A stretch of DNA of 64,000 nt, from assembly GCA_958295785.1 (NCBI GenBank), contig OY282377.1, positions 1,254,394 through 1,318,393 of the forward strand, written 5' to 3'. Within the stretch, counting starts at the first letter, position 1. The number at the start of each line of letters is the position of its first letter. A model generated the notes under the pieces. That model had not been told where the DNA came from, did not search any database, and saw nothing but the letters and a program-made list of their open reading frames with translations. Below are positions 40,100 to 49,533 of this stretch, piece by piece. The translations under genes and the position numbers were made by a program. Source of the stretch: an uncultured Latescibacterota bacterium (GTDB taxonomy: Bacteria; Latescibacterota; UBA2968).

Positions 40100-41292
40100 C
40101 ACACCAAATTCCCTTCTGCGCGGCTGTGCCTGCCCACAATGGCAATGGCCTGCTCCATGCCCACGCACAGATTGCCGCTGATCAAATTGTAATCGCTCGC
40201 GCCGCTTTCTTCGATGCCCTTCCATTGCGTCTGCGTTTCCCCATCGTCTGCACACCGGTTGCCTTGGATGATCGAATGGGTCAAATCGTGTACGCGGATG
40301 CCGGGGTATTTTCCCGCCTCTGCCCGAGAATTGCCCAGCAACAGATTGCCCGTCATCACCTGCTCCTCCCCTCTGTTTGCATCGATGCCACACATCCCAT
40401 TGTACGAACACACATTGTTGGACGCGATGTTGTGGTGATCTCCGCCATTGGCGACGCCGCCAATCCCGTGTTGCCCGTTTTCGGAAAACACGCTGTCGCT
40501 ACACACCGAATGATGCACCCGCGCACAGAAGTAATACCCATCGCCTCCATTGCCCTTCCCGATGTTGTGCGACCACACGCTGCGCGCCAATCCGGTGCCG
40601 GGATGAAACCCGTGCCCGCGACACCCGTGCGCTTGGCAGTGCGCCACTTGTGCATCGCAACCGCGCTGAATCCCAAACCCATCGCTCGGCCATCCAAATA
40701 CCGAACAATTCAGAATACGCACGCGCTCACACGCGACAATGTGCATCGCCGAATACGTAAAATCCCACCACGCGCCTTCGTAGCTTTCCGGCCCTTTGAG
40801 GGTCAAATCTCGGATTTCGATATCCGTTTCACCCTCTGCCCAGATGCCGGGAAACAGATTCACCAGCCGCGCGTTGCGACTCGCCGACAAGTCCCGATTA
40901 AATGGCGTGTTCATCCACACGCACTCGCCCTCAACGCGCTCGACCTCGCCGTGCGTCCCCCACCATCCCCTGTGGTCGTCGTCACACACGCCAATCCCTT
41001 CGCCCACGCGAAAAGGCGGTTCGGTCTTGCAGGTCAATACCCGCTCGCCTTTGCGAATATCGCACGCCAAAGGGGCGACTTGCAAGGGCCGAATCGTCAG
41101 CACTGTCGCCGGCCCATCGCCGATCAGGCTCACCCGGCTAGGTACGTACAGCGTCTTACGCAACAGATAGGTGCCCGCTGGAATGCGAACCCTGCCACCG
41201 CTTTTGGGCAAGGATGCTATCGCATCTTCCAACCCACAGGTCATGGATTCTGCATTGAAAAATTCCGTTGCATTCACCTCATTTGTCGGCAT
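40099..41292 (-). CDS. Right-handed parallel beta-helix protein
   Basis: A 397-residue pectate-lyase-like beta-helix. The N-terminal cap GLEDAIASLPKSGGRVRIPA and GTYLLRKTLYVPSRVSLIGD is characteristic. Repeating coils follow, such as RILNCSVFGWPSDGFGIQRG, SDSVFSENGQHGIGGV and HNIASNNVCSYNGMCGIDAN. No signal peptide is seen. Likely activities are polysaccharide lysis, epimerisation or hydrolysis. The next gene is translationally coupled to it, which is unusual for an OCD enzyme. Confidence 0.8.
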   Translation of the reverse strand: MPTNEVNATEFFNAESMTCGLEDAIASLPKSGGRVRIPAGTYLLRKTLYVPSRVSLIGDGPATVLTIRPLQVAPLACDIRKGERVLTCKTEPPFRVGEGIGVCDDDHRGWWGTHGEVERVEGECVWMNTPFNRDLSASRNARLVNLFPGIWAEGETDIEIRDLTLKGPESYEGAWWDFTYSAMHIVACERVRILNCSVFGWPSDGFGIQRGCDAQVAHCQAHGCRGHGFHPGTGLARSVWSHNIGKGNGGDGYYFCARVHHSVCSDSVFSENGQHGIGGVANGGDHHNIASNNVCSYNGMCGIDANRGEEQVMTGNLLLGNSRAEAGKYPGIRVHDLTHSIIQGNRCADDGETQTQWKGIEESGASDYNLISGNLCVGMEQAIAIVGRHSRAEGNLV

Positions 41293-41314
41293 GTTCGTTC
41301 CTCAACAGATCGGT

Positions 41315-41557
41315 TTACGACTCGCCGCGAACCGAATCCAGGTACAAGGTGTCGGGACATATATCTCGTCCACGCGGCCAAACAACGGTTCCATCCACGG
41401 CTTTTGCTTTCTCGAAGTATCTTTTGTTTCGCAGTTCTTGAAACACACCGAAATTCAATAAGTTAGAACAGTCGTAGCGTCTATGCTCTCCGTTGTCAAA
41501 AAGCAATCTCAGCTTATATCCCTCTATTGCCGTGACGCTCGATATTCTCGGATTCAT
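41315..41557 (-). CDS. DUF2442 domain protein
   Basis: An 80-residue protein matching DUF2442: SSVTAIEGYKLRLLFDNGEH at the N-terminus, a short central helix, and VVWPRGRDICPDTLYLDS at the end. It is complete and of normal family length. No DUF4160 partner is adjacent, unlike 11813-13041. It sits 38 bases downstream of the next hypothetical gene. Function unknown; possibly the antitoxin-like half of such pairs. Confidence 0.75.
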   Translation of the reverse strand: MNPRISSVTAIEGYKLRLLFDNGEHRRYDCSNLLNFGVFQELRNKRYFEKAKAVDGTVVWPRGRDICPDTLYLDSVRGES

Positions 41558-41595
41558 CGCTTCACCTCAAAGGATCAATTTTGTCAACGTAATCC

Positions 41596-42375
41596 TCAAA
41601 ATGCATGAGTGGTATTTTTTTCTAAAAATCGGATAAACGCTCGCCCCAACTCCGTTACTTCTAGATACTGAAATAAACTAGGATCTCCGCGGCTGACCCG
41701 ATCAGTATAAAGGAGGGCCTTTGAAATTAAATCTTGAACGAGAAAAAGATAGTCTTCAGTTGGGAGATCATAGTGACTCGGCTGGCGATGCTTGGCGTTG
41801 GAACGCTCGTCGATTCCGGCCCGAAAATGTTCGCTTAAAATGCGTACTTGGACATCTGACAGTGACAACAACAGATCCAAAAAGCGATCATCGAAAGGTG
41901 TGCTTTTGGCATGTTGCAAGCGACCTGCTACGACTGCGGCTAATTTTTTTCGCTTCTCCTCTGCTCTGGTCTTGACGGCGCGTATCAGAACATCCTCCAA
42001 GAAATCGACAAATTCTTCGCTTCGAATATACGCCATGTCGATCTTGTTACATTCAACGACTTGGAGTGTGTCCGCCAAAGTTTTCACAAAATTTTCGAGA
42101 CGCTCCTGTTTGAGACGGGCACGCAGGTCAAAAACAGCTTCGTTTAGGAATGTTCCAATGGATGGGATTGCACCGAAGATGCTGCGAATCACCGATTCAG
42201 TTGATTTTGCGACATGGGTTTTTGTGGGCAAGGCGATAGTCGTTACTCCGCGACTGCGATCTCGTACTTCAGCGGCTTGCAGGCGATCTAGAAATTGATC
42301 GAGATCGCCATTGCACTCTTCCCAGATTTTTTGCCTCGTCTGACGAATCTCTTCAACAATCGGATCGCGGTTCAT
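41596..42375 (-). CDS. Hypothetical protein
   Basis: A 259-residue protein of unknown family. The N-terminus (DPIVEEIRQTRQKIWEECNG, then DLDQFLDRLQ) resembles short antitoxin-like proteins. The central part is helical (ARLKQERLENFVKTLADTLQ; DVLIRAVKTRAEEKRKKLAA). The C-terminal 70 residues look like a winged helix (LVQDLISKALLYT, LFQYLEVTELGRAFIRFLE). It is shortly upstream of the DUF2442 gene and probably co-transcribed. CCGGGAG lies upstream of the ATG. Function unknown. Confidence 0.55.
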   Translation of the reverse strand: MNRDPIVEEIRQTRQKIWEECNGDLDQFLDRLQAAEVRDRSRGVTTIALPTKTHVAKSTESVIRSIFGAIPSIGTFLNEAVFDLRARLKQERLENFVKTLADTLQVVECNKIDMAYIRSEEFVDFLEDVLIRAVKTRAEEKRKKLAAVVAGRLQHAKSTPFDDRFLDLLLSLSDVQVRILSEHFRAGIDERSNAKHRQPSHYDLPTEDYLFLVQDLISKALLYTDRVSRGDPSLFQYLEVTELGRAFIRFLEKNTTHAF

Positions 42376-42611
42376 ATTAACCCTCCGGGAGATTCCAAGA
42401 GTTCTGCGGGTGTAACAATGATAGGCGTATGGCGATATAACTCCGATTACGGCACGACCTCGAAAGCGAGTTCGCGTCGAAAATTGGCCTCGGGACGAAG
42501 ACGCAAAAGACGAAGGGTGCCCGCTCGTAGGCCAAGTTTCACGAGCTTTGCGACTGGCCTGTTACCGTCCGGTGCGAGACACCCCAAATGGCCCAATACG
42601 ATCACTGCCTT

Positions 42612-43331
42612 TCATGCATTTTCCAAAAAAACTGTGACGCCCATATCGGCGTATTTCTCGCGCGTGTCGGGCGTGCGGTTGCGGTGGCATACGGCGACGC
42701 CCGTGCCTTGCAGAGACTTGCACAAATACGCGATGGTATCATCTACGGATTTCAACCAGTGTTGCGGATGCGCCTCGATGTTCACGGACAAGTCTGTCGG
42801 GCCTATCGACAGACAATCCACGCCCGGTTTTGCGAGCAGGTGCCCGCGCGTGGCCGCCTCGACCGATTCGATCTGCAACCACAAAACCCCAAAGCTGTTC
42901 CACCAATCCGCGTATTCCTCGGTGCTCTTGTCTTCTGCGCCGCGCCGATGCGCCCCGCCAAAACTGCGCCCACCCGCAGGGGGATAATAAAAATAGTGCA
43001 AGGCGTCATCGACCGTGTCTTCGGTCTCGGTCTGCGGGATCTCGATCCCACACGGCCCCAAATCGAGATAATTGCCGATCAAATAGGCGTTGCGCGTGTG
43101 TTTGATCCGAAACTGCACGAACACATCGCGCTCTGCGGCCATATCGCAAAACGCGGCGACGCGCTCTTCGCTCAACGGCGTGTGCTGGCTGTCGATAGAC
43201 ACGAAGTCGTAATCGTCTCGATCCATAATCTCGTCAAACCGATCCGCAGGGGTGTTCGGCGCCATGGACACGCCGATGATGCGTTCCCCATTGCGGTATT
43301 TTTGCTTCAAGCCAATTGCTCGTTCAAACAT
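42612..43331 (-). CDS. HpcH/HpaI aldolase family protein
   Basis: A 239-residue TIM-barrel class II aldolase/citrate-lyase-beta-like protein. Family residues are the base His region (FVSIDSQHTPLSEE), the pyruvate-binding Arg in VQFRIKH, the metal ligand Glu in LWLQIES, and the closing SIGPTDLSVN. It is expected to use pyruvate or a 2-oxo acid with a divalent metal. CAGGAG lies 7 bases before the ATG at 43331. Between 80 and 120 it carries an aromatic/Gly insertion (FYYPPAGGRSFGGAHR) typical of a subgroup. Confidence 0.85.
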   Translation of the reverse strand: MFERAIGLKQKYRNGERIIGVSMAPNTPADRFDEIMDRDDYDFVSIDSQHTPLSEERVAAFCDMAAERDVFVQFRIKHTRNAYLIGNYLDLGPCGIEIPQTETEDTVDDALHYFYYPPAGGRSFGGAHRRGAEDKSTEEYADWWNSFGVLWLQIESVEAATRGHLLAKPGVDCLSIGPTDLSVNIEAHPQHWLKSVDDTIAYLCKSLQGTGVAVCHRNRTPDTREKYADMGVTVFLENA

Positions 43332-43364
43332 GAAAATCTCCTGTAAAAAAAGATGGCAGGATAA

Positions 43365-43472
43365 GGGCGAGCACGGGGGCATCGCCCCTACGATTCATCT
43401 ATTCGGGCGAGCACAGAGGCATCGCCCCTACGATTCGTCTATTCAGGCGAGCACGGGGGCACCGCCCCTACC
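43365..43472. repeat. Tandem array of three 40-bp hairpin repeats
   Basis: Three near-identical units at 43365, 43405 and 43445, each carrying the GGGCGAGCACGGGGGCATCG hairpin core and an ATTC(A/G)TCTATTC spacer. Units are contiguous, so this is a tandem repeat and not a CRISPR array. Confidence 0.8.
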
Positions 43473-43552
43473 TCCGCGTCATCCGTTTAATCCGCGATCT
43501 GCCTTTGGGGTGGCAGGACAGGGGCTGACCATTAACCACTAACCACTTGTTT

Positions 43553-44785
43553 TTACTCGCCGCGGAGTTGATCTGCATTTTCGCGAACCTTGACAAATGC
43601 GCGTGTCATATCTCGCATTTGGGTCTCGGATGCCATCAAGGCAGTCTGGCTGATCGACAGTCGTTCTTTGCAGTATTGCTCGGCTTTTGGCAGGTGCAAT
43701 GTGCGATAATCCTGTGTGTCTGTCCACGCAAAGGGCGTGTAATCGCCGGCGTTCCAATCCGCTTGAAAAACCGAATGTTTGTACACGGGCTCGCCGTATC
43801 CCGTGCTTATTGGCACGCCCTCGGCGCGCATCGCTTTGACAAACGCATCGCGGGGAACGCCCTCAAAGGCTTCGGCGATATATCGCGCGCCATATACATG
43901 CCAGTTGACGCGGGTCGCGTCTTCTGACCGGCGAATCGGCTCAATGCCCTCGATGTCCGACAAGGTGCGCGTCAACATCGCCCCATTTTGTTCTCTGATT
44001 TCCGTGTGCTCGGGAATGCGTTTCAACTGGCACGACAAGACCGCAGCGACAAACTCCGTCATTCGGTGATTGCCGCCCCATTGCCGAGACGCATCCATAA
44101 GGCCATACCGCGGCCGCCCGACATTGACCGCGCAGGATATCGCATCGGCCAGGGCCTCGTCATTGGTCAGCGCAATGCCGCCATCGCCCCCGGTCATGTT
44201 TTTGCTCTGCTGAAATGAAAACCCCGACGCCAAGCCCCAACTGCCCAGGCCGCGATCCCGATAGGTCGATCCCCACCCGTGCGCCGCGTCTTCCAAAATG
44301 GCGAGATCGTGCTGGTCGGCAATGTCCAACAACCGCTGGAGATCGCACGCCAACCCCCCATAATGCACGGGCATTATCGCCTTTGTGCGATCCGTAATCA
44401 GGTTCTCGACTTGCGCCACGTCGAGATTGTTGGTGTCGGGGTCTATATCGCAAAAAACAACCGTGGCCCCCGCTTTGAGAATCCCCGTACACGTCCCGAT
44501 AAACGTGTAGGCACTCGTAATGACCTCATCGCCGATGCCAATGCCCGCAGCGCGGCAAATCATTTCCAGCGCCACAGTGCCCCCCGTACACGCGATCCCG
44601 TATTTCGCGTCTTGAAATGCGGCGAACGTCTCTTCAAATTCCCGACACTTCGCGGCATTGTTCCAAGACCGACTCTCCAGCACCTCGACGAGTGCATCTT
44701 TTTCGGTTGCATCGTACATGGGCCAGGGGATATTCACGTTTTCCTTCACCTCGGGTTCGCCACCCAAAAGTGCCAATGTCGCCAT
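43553..44785 (-). CDS. DegT/DnrJ/EryC1/StrS aminotransferase
   Basis: A 410-residue PLP-dependent enzyme. The PLP lysine is in FSFQQSKNMTGGDGG, the ring-stacking region is ACTGGTVALEM, and the Asp that pairs with pyridine N is in AILEDAAHGWGS. It starts with the family-like LALLGGEPE. Members make amino sugars from keto sugars, or act on related cyclitols. No nucleotide-sugar genes are adjacent, so the pathway cannot be named. The start is preceded by AGGAGG. Confidence 0.9.
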   Translation of the reverse strand: MATLALLGGEPEVKENVNIPWPMYDATEKDALVEVLESRSWNNAAKCREFEETFAAFQDAKYGIACTGGTVALEMICRAAGIGIGDEVITSAYTFIGTCTGILKAGATVVFCDIDPDTNNLDVAQVENLITDRTKAIMPVHYGGLACDLQRLLDIADQHDLAILEDAAHGWGSTYRDRGLGSWGLASGFSFQQSKNMTGGDGGIALTNDEALADAISCAVNVGRPRYGLMDASRQWGGNHRMTEFVAAVLSCQLKRIPEHTEIREQNGAMLTRTLSDIEGIEPIRRSEDATRVNWHVYGARYIAEAFEGVPRDAFVKAMRAEGVPISTGYGEPVYKHSVFQADWNAGDYTPFAWTDTQDYRTLHLPKAEQYCKERLSISQTALMASETQMRDMTRAFVKVRENADQLRGE

Positions 44786-45005
44786 CTCGTCCTCCTTGGA
44801 TCGCGTCTGTTGAAAATATTTGCATAGCAGATATACGAATCTACGCAGCGGGGTACAACTGATCTAATCTATTCGGGCGGGCATGGGAACACCACCCCTA
44901 CGTTTCATTTTTTGAACACGGGGCCCGCTCCTCTGCGATTGCCTTTCATCCTGAAAATCCCGATTCGATTTTTGGGCGGTGGGGTGGACTGACCACTGAT
45001 TCTTT

Positions 45006-45494
45006 TTACGCCTGTTGCAAACATTCAGACAACAGCTCGAGTGCCGCACGGGCGAAGGCTTCCATGTTGTCGCCCCGGTTCTCGTTGCCGGTCGCTATCG
45101 CAATGGCCCGCTCTGTGTTTGGCCCTGCAACGCCGATGCACGTATGGCCGGGCGGGTCGCCATACCGATTGCCCGTTGGACCTGCGGCACCGGTTTCGCC
45201 AATGCCCCAATCTGCCCCCAAACGCTTGCGCGTAGCGCGTGCGAGATGCAGGGCATGGGGCTTGGTGGCAGAACGCGCCTCTTGCATGGCCGTATCCGAA
45301 ACCCCCATCAAAATTTGTTTGGCATCGCCCGTATAACACGCGCCGCCGCCCTTGAAATACGCCGAAGCCCCCGGCACGGCCAAGAGTGCCGCCGAAAGCA
45401 GTCCGCCAGACGAGGACTCTGCCACCGCCACGGTCTGCCCTTTTTCTTTGAGCAACGCCCCTACCTCTGTTGCCATCGTCTTAAAATCCGCCAT
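45006..45494 (-). CDS. CinA C-terminal domain amidase (PncC-type)
   Basis: A 162-residue protein corresponding to the stand-alone CinA C-terminal domain. Key segments are AVAESSSGGLLSAALLAVPG, FKGGGACYTGDAKQILMGV and GIGETGAAGPTGNRYGDPPG. This family deamidates nicotinamide mononucleotide to nicotinate mononucleotide in NAD recycling. The ATG at 45494 is preferred over one 8 codons upstream. It lies directly downstream of the first permease copy. Confidence 0.88.
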   Translation of the reverse strand: MADFKTMATEVGALLKEKGQTVAVAESSSGGLLSAALLAVPGASAYFKGGGACYTGDAKQILMGVSDTAMQEARSATKPHALHLARATRKRLGADWGIGETGAAGPTGNRYGDPPGHTCIGVAGPNTERAIAIATGNENRGDNMEAFARAALELLSECLQQA

Positions 45495-45504
45495 ATCGCA
45501 CCTC

Positions 45505-47459
45505 TTTGTTTGGGTCATTGAAATTCATGCTTTTGCTTTTCTCTCGCGCATCGGGGCCTCGATTTGCAATGCGACAATATCCGCGTCGTGATATTGCTGG
45601 TGGCGCACAGACAAGGCGAAGTGCCGCAGCAATCGTAGCGAGATTTCGTGCTCGAGCGGTGCATCGGTGGTCTGTTCCGTGAGGAGAGTCATGCGATCCT
45701 CGATATTCCCGTCGCCAGTTGCCGCGATAAATTCCAGAAATGCGGTGCGCTCATCGCTGCGCGCGATCAACAGCAGGCGTTTTGCCACTCGTTCGCCCTC
45801 ATCTTGCTGGATGAGGAGCAAGATGGTCTCTTCGGCAGCGAGGCACAGCCGATCCGCCATTTCCGCATTCCAACCCCTGCGGGCGACAAATTTTTCCAAG
45901 AATACCCTGATCCGGGGCAACGCATCCACCGTTAGTTCGGTCTCGATGCGCTGTGGCCGCGGCCCCATCAGTTCCATGAACAGGGTCAGCAGAATCGCCG
46001 TAAGCCCCCCGGCCGTCATGCCATTGCCGAGCAAAGCGTTCCACCATTCGCTTATGTAGTCCGCGAAAATGACCTGATTTTGGAAGCCCACGCCAACCCA
46101 GAACGCGATCCCGGCCACGGTCGCTTTGCGGTAATCCACGCCATCTTGAACCACGATTCGCATGCCCAGCACAAAGAGCAGGGCAAACAGCACAGTCAAA
46201 TAGGCCGCGGCCACAGGATTGGGAATTGCCAAGATCAGGGCGGCCACTTTGGGCAAAAAGGCCGTCGCCACAAAGACCGCGCCGATGCACACACCCACGC
46301 CGCGCGTAGCAACGCCGGTGAGTTCTGTGATGGCAACGCCGGACGAGTAGGTGGTGTTGGGCACAGTGCCCACGAGGCCACACAGCAGGTTGCCCAGGCC
46401 ATCTGCGGTGACCGCGCCTTGCACAGCGCGAAAGTCCAGCGCACGGTTTGCGCGCCAAGAGACCCTTTGAATGGCGATGGCATCGCCGATTGTTTCGATA
46501 GCCCCGACCATTGTCACAAAAATGAAGGCGGGCAGGAGCGACCAGAAAACAGGGCCAAAGCCGAGGTCAAAGCCCGGCCAACCGCCGCCTTTGGGAATGC
46601 CAATCCACGACGCGTCAATAACGCTCTGGACGTCGTACAGGCCAAAGAACGAAGCCGCAATGCACCCCGCGACAAGCCCGATGAGGAGCACCCAAAGACG
46701 CCACACGCCCGAAACCCGAAGCACGAGCACCACGATGACGAACAGGGTTGTACTGGCAATAGCAAGCGCGGCAACAGGCGGCGTGCCTTCGGGCACATCG
46801 GTCAACATGTCAAAAACAATGGGCATAACGGTCACGGAGATCAGCATGATCACGGTGCCGGCCACGGTGGGCGTGATGATCCGTCGCAGCAGGGAAAGGC
46901 GCGCCGAAAACGCGAATTGGAACAGGGACGAGATGACGACGAGGGTTGCCAGCATCGCCGGCCCCCCATCGGCAAGCGCGGTGACGCAGACCGCGATGAA
47001 CGCGGGCGACGTGCCCATCAGGAGGATATAGCCCGCGCCGATACGCCACACGCGCCCGACTTGTATCACCGTGGTCAGGCCACAGACGACCAGTGCCCCA
47101 AAGACCGCCCAAGACAAATATATCTCGCTCTCGCCTGCGGCCCGCACCACGATGACGGGTATGAGCACAACGGGCGCGATGGTGAGCATCGCGGCCTGAA
47201 ACCCGAGTGCAAAGGTGATGGTGTGCGGCAGTCGTTCGTCGAGTTCGTAGAGGATGGGTTGCTCGAGGCGGCTGGATTCGGATGGCATGGCGGAAATCCT
47301 TTCTACGAATCTACGGAATGGGGTACAACGGGCCGTTTTTATTGAGGGCGAGCACAGGGGCATCGCCCCTACATCCGCGTCATCCGCGTCATCCGTTTAA
47401 TCCGTGATCTGCCTTTGGAGTGGCTGGGCGGGGACTGACCACCGACCACCGATTTTGGG
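45505..47459 (-). repeat. Tandem duplication, unit 1
   Basis: First unit of a tandem duplication of 1,955 bp; the second unit is 47460 to about 49422. Each has one complete permease gene plus its downstream TTTGTTTGGGTCATTGAAAT and upstream repeat-rich spacer. The upstream spacers differ by about 40 bp, one hairpin-repeat unit. Confidence 0.9.
45525..47288 (-). CDS. NCS2-type xanthine/uracil permease with ATPase-like tail, copy 1
   Basis: A 587-residue inner-membrane protein. Residues about 1-430 are a nucleobase-cation symporter 2 core with many transmembrane segments (FALGFQAAMLTIAPVVLIPV, the NCS2-like GLLCGLVGTVPNTTYSS-type segment and IGAVFVATAFLPKVAALILA). The last 140 residues are cytosolic and resemble a serine-kinase-type HATPase (anti-sigma/RsbW fold): RIRVFLEKFVARRGWNAEMA, LCLAAEETILLLIQ. 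The usual Asn of the N-box and the DxGxG box are not clear, so ATP binding is doubtful. The ATG at 47288 has AAAGGA upstream. Substrate is probably a purine, pyrimidine or related compound. Confidence 0.82.
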   Translation of the reverse strand: MPSESSRLEQPILYELDERLPHTITFALGFQAAMLTIAPVVLIPVIVVRAAGESEIYLSWAVFGALVVCGLTTVIQVGRVWRIGAGYILLMGTSPAFIAVCVTALADGGPAMLATLVVISSLFQFAFSARLSLLRRIITPTVAGTVIMLISVTVMPIVFDMLTDVPEGTPPVAALAIASTTLFVIVVLVLRVSGVWRLWVLLIGLVAGCIAASFFGLYDVQSVIDASWIGIPKGGGWPGFDLGFGPVFWSLLPAFIFVTMVGAIETIGDAIAIQRVSWRANRALDFRAVQGAVTADGLGNLLCGLVGTVPNTTYSSGVAITELTGVATRGVGVCIGAVFVATAFLPKVAALILAIPNPVAAAYLTVLFALLFVLGMRIVVQDGVDYRKATVAGIAFWVGVGFQNQVIFADYISEWWNALLGNGMTAGGLTAILLTLFMELMGPRPQRIETELTVDALPRIRVFLEKFVARRGWNAEMADRLCLAAEETILLLIQQDEGERVAKRLLLIARSDERTAFLEFIAATGDGNIEDRMTLLTEQTTDAPLEHEISLRLLRHFALSVRHQQYHDADIVALQIEAPMRERKAKA

Positions 47460-49422
47460 TTTGTTTGGGTCATTGAAATTCATGCTTTTGCTTTTCTCTC
47501 GCGCATCGGGGCCTCGATTTGCAACGCGACAATATCCGCGTCGTGATATTGCTGGTGACGCACAGACGAGGCGAAGTGCCGCAGCAATCGCAGCGAGATT
47601 TCGTGCTCGAGCGGTGCATCGGTGGTCTGTTCCGTGAGGAGAGTCATGCGATCTTCGATATTCCCGTCGCCAGTTGCCGCGATAAATTCCAGAGATGCGG
47701 TGCGCTCATCGCTGCGCGCGATCAACAGCAGGCGTTTTGCCACTCGTTCGCCCTCATCTTGCTGGATGAGGAGCAAGATGGTCTCTTCGGCAGCGAGGCA
47801 CAGCCGATCCGCCATTTCCGCATTCCAACCCCTGCGGGCGGCAAATTTTTCCAAGAATACCCTGATCCGGGGCAACGCATTCACCGTTAGTTCGGTCTCG
47901 ATGCGCTGTGGCCGCGGCCCCATCAGTTCCATGAACAGGGTCAGCAGAATCGCCGTAAGCCCCCCGGCCGTCATGCCATTGCCGAGCAAAGCGTTCCACC
48001 ATTCGCTCATGTAGTCCGCGAAAATGACCTGATTTTGGAAGCCCACGCCAACCCAGAACGCGATCCCGGCCACGGTCGCTTTGCGATAATCCACGCCATC
48101 TTGAACCACGATTCGCATGCCCAGCACAAAGAGCAGGGCCAATAGCACAGTCAAATAGGCCGCAGCCACGGGATTGGGAATTGCCAAGATCAGGGCGGCC
48201 ACTTTGGGCAAAAAGGCCGCGGCCACAAAGACCGCGCCGATGCACACACCCACGCCGCGCGCCGCAACGCCGGTGAGTTCCGTAATGGCAACGCTGGACG
48301 AGTAGGTGGTGTTGGGCACAGTGCCCACGAGGCCAGACAGCAGGTTGCCCAGGCCATCTGCGGTGATCGCGCCTTGCACAGCGCGAAAGTCCAGCGCCCG
48401 GTCTGCGCGCCAAGAGACCCTTTGAATGGCGATAGCATCGCCGACTGTTTCGATAGCCCCGACCATTGTCACAAAAATGAAAGCGGGCAAGAGCGACCAG
48501 AAAACAGGGCCAAAGCCGAGGTCAAAGCCCGGCCAACCGTTGCCTTTGGGAATGCCAATCCACGACGCTTCGATAACGCGCTCGATATCGTACAAGCCAA
48601 AGAACGAAGCCGCAATGCACCCCGCGACGATCCCGATGAAGGGCACCCAAAGACGCCACACGCCCGAAACCCGAAGCACGAGCACCACGATGACGAACAG
48701 GGTTGTAATGGCACTGGCAGGCGCGGCAACAGGCGGCATGCCTTCGGGCACGTCTGTCAACATGTCAAAAACAATGGGCATAACGGTCACGGAGATCAGC
48801 ATGATCACGGTGCCGGCCACGGTGGGCGTGATGATCCGTCGCAACAGGGAGAGGCGCGCCGAAAGCGCGAATTGGAACAGGGACGAGATGGCGACGAGGG
48901 TTGCCAGCATCGCCGGCCCCCCATCGGCAAGCGCGGTGACGCAGACCGCGATGAACGTGCCCGACGTACCCATCAGGAGGATGTAGCCGGCGCCGATACG
49001 CCACACGCGCACGGCTTGTATCACCGTGGTCAGGCCGCTGACGACCAGCACCCCAAAGACCGCCCAAGACAAATATATCTCGCTCGCGCCTGCGGCCCGC
49101 ACCACGATGACGGGTATGAGCACAACGGGCGCGATGGTGAGCATCGCAGCCTGAAACCCGAGTGCAAAGGTGATGCTGTGCGGCGGTCGTTCGTCGGGTT
49201 CGTAGAGGATGGGTTGCTCGCGGCGGCTGGATTCAGATGGCATGGCGGAAATCCTTTCTGCGAATCTACGGAATGGGGTACAACGAGCCGTTTTTGTGGT
49301 TTTGGGGGTTGGGTGGGGACTGAGCACCGACCCCTGATTCGGGCGAGCACGGGGGCATCGCCCCTACATCCGCGTCATCCGCGTCATTCGTTTAATCCGT
49401 GATCTGCCTTTGGAGTGGCTGG
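47460..49422 (-). repeat. Tandem duplication, unit 2
   Basis: Second unit of the duplication. The two coding regions have the same length and line up without gaps at an offset of 1,955. High identity implies recent duplication or ongoing gene conversion. Confidence 0.9.
47480..49243 (-). CDS. NCS2-type permease with ATPase-like tail, copy 2
   Basis: A 587-residue near-duplicate of the 45525-47288 gene, same direction. Differences are scattered single residues, for example PSESSRREQ against PSESSRLEQ near the start, ASAITTLF against AIASTTLF in the centre, and KFAARRGW against KFVARRGW in the tail. Both frames are intact, so both products can be made. The family and tail description is as for copy 1. 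Whether the copies differ in substrate cannot be seen. The ATG at 49243 has the same AAAGGA site. Confidence 0.82.
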   Translation of the reverse strand: MPSESSRREQPILYEPDERPPHSITFALGFQAAMLTIAPVVLIPVIVVRAAGASEIYLSWAVFGVLVVSGLTTVIQAVRVWRIGAGYILLMGTSGTFIAVCVTALADGGPAMLATLVAISSLFQFALSARLSLLRRIITPTVAGTVIMLISVTVMPIVFDMLTDVPEGMPPVAAPASAITTLFVIVVLVLRVSGVWRLWVPFIGIVAGCIAASFFGLYDIERVIEASWIGIPKGNGWPGFDLGFGPVFWSLLPAFIFVTMVGAIETVGDAIAIQRVSWRADRALDFRAVQGAITADGLGNLLSGLVGTVPNTTYSSSVAITELTGVAARGVGVCIGAVFVAAAFLPKVAALILAIPNPVAAAYLTVLLALLFVLGMRIVVQDGVDYRKATVAGIAFWVGVGFQNQVIFADYMSEWWNALLGNGMTAGGLTAILLTLFMELMGPRPQRIETELTVNALPRIRVFLEKFAARRGWNAEMADRLCLAAEETILLLIQQDEGERVAKRLLLIARSDERTASLEFIAATGDGNIEDRMTLLTEQTTDAPLEHEISLRLLRHFASSVRHQQYHDADIVALQIEAPMRERKAKA

Positions 49423-49533
49423 ACTGACCCCTGATTCGGGCGAGCACGGGGGCATCGCCCCTACAATGTGTTAGGCGGGCTCGTCTATTCGCCGTGTATT
49501 CTAAAAATTACAAAAAGAAAGTCAAGCTCGGCA

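Noticed and set aside
43365-43472. Possible CRISPR array
   Set aside because: The three 40-bp units are contiguous without unique spacers, and no cas gene is present.
46080-49402. Long plus-strand frames (up to 421 codons) inside the permease region
   Set aside because: They are antisense to the two permease genes, rich in His, Gly, Asp and Arg, and appear at the same relative place in both copies.
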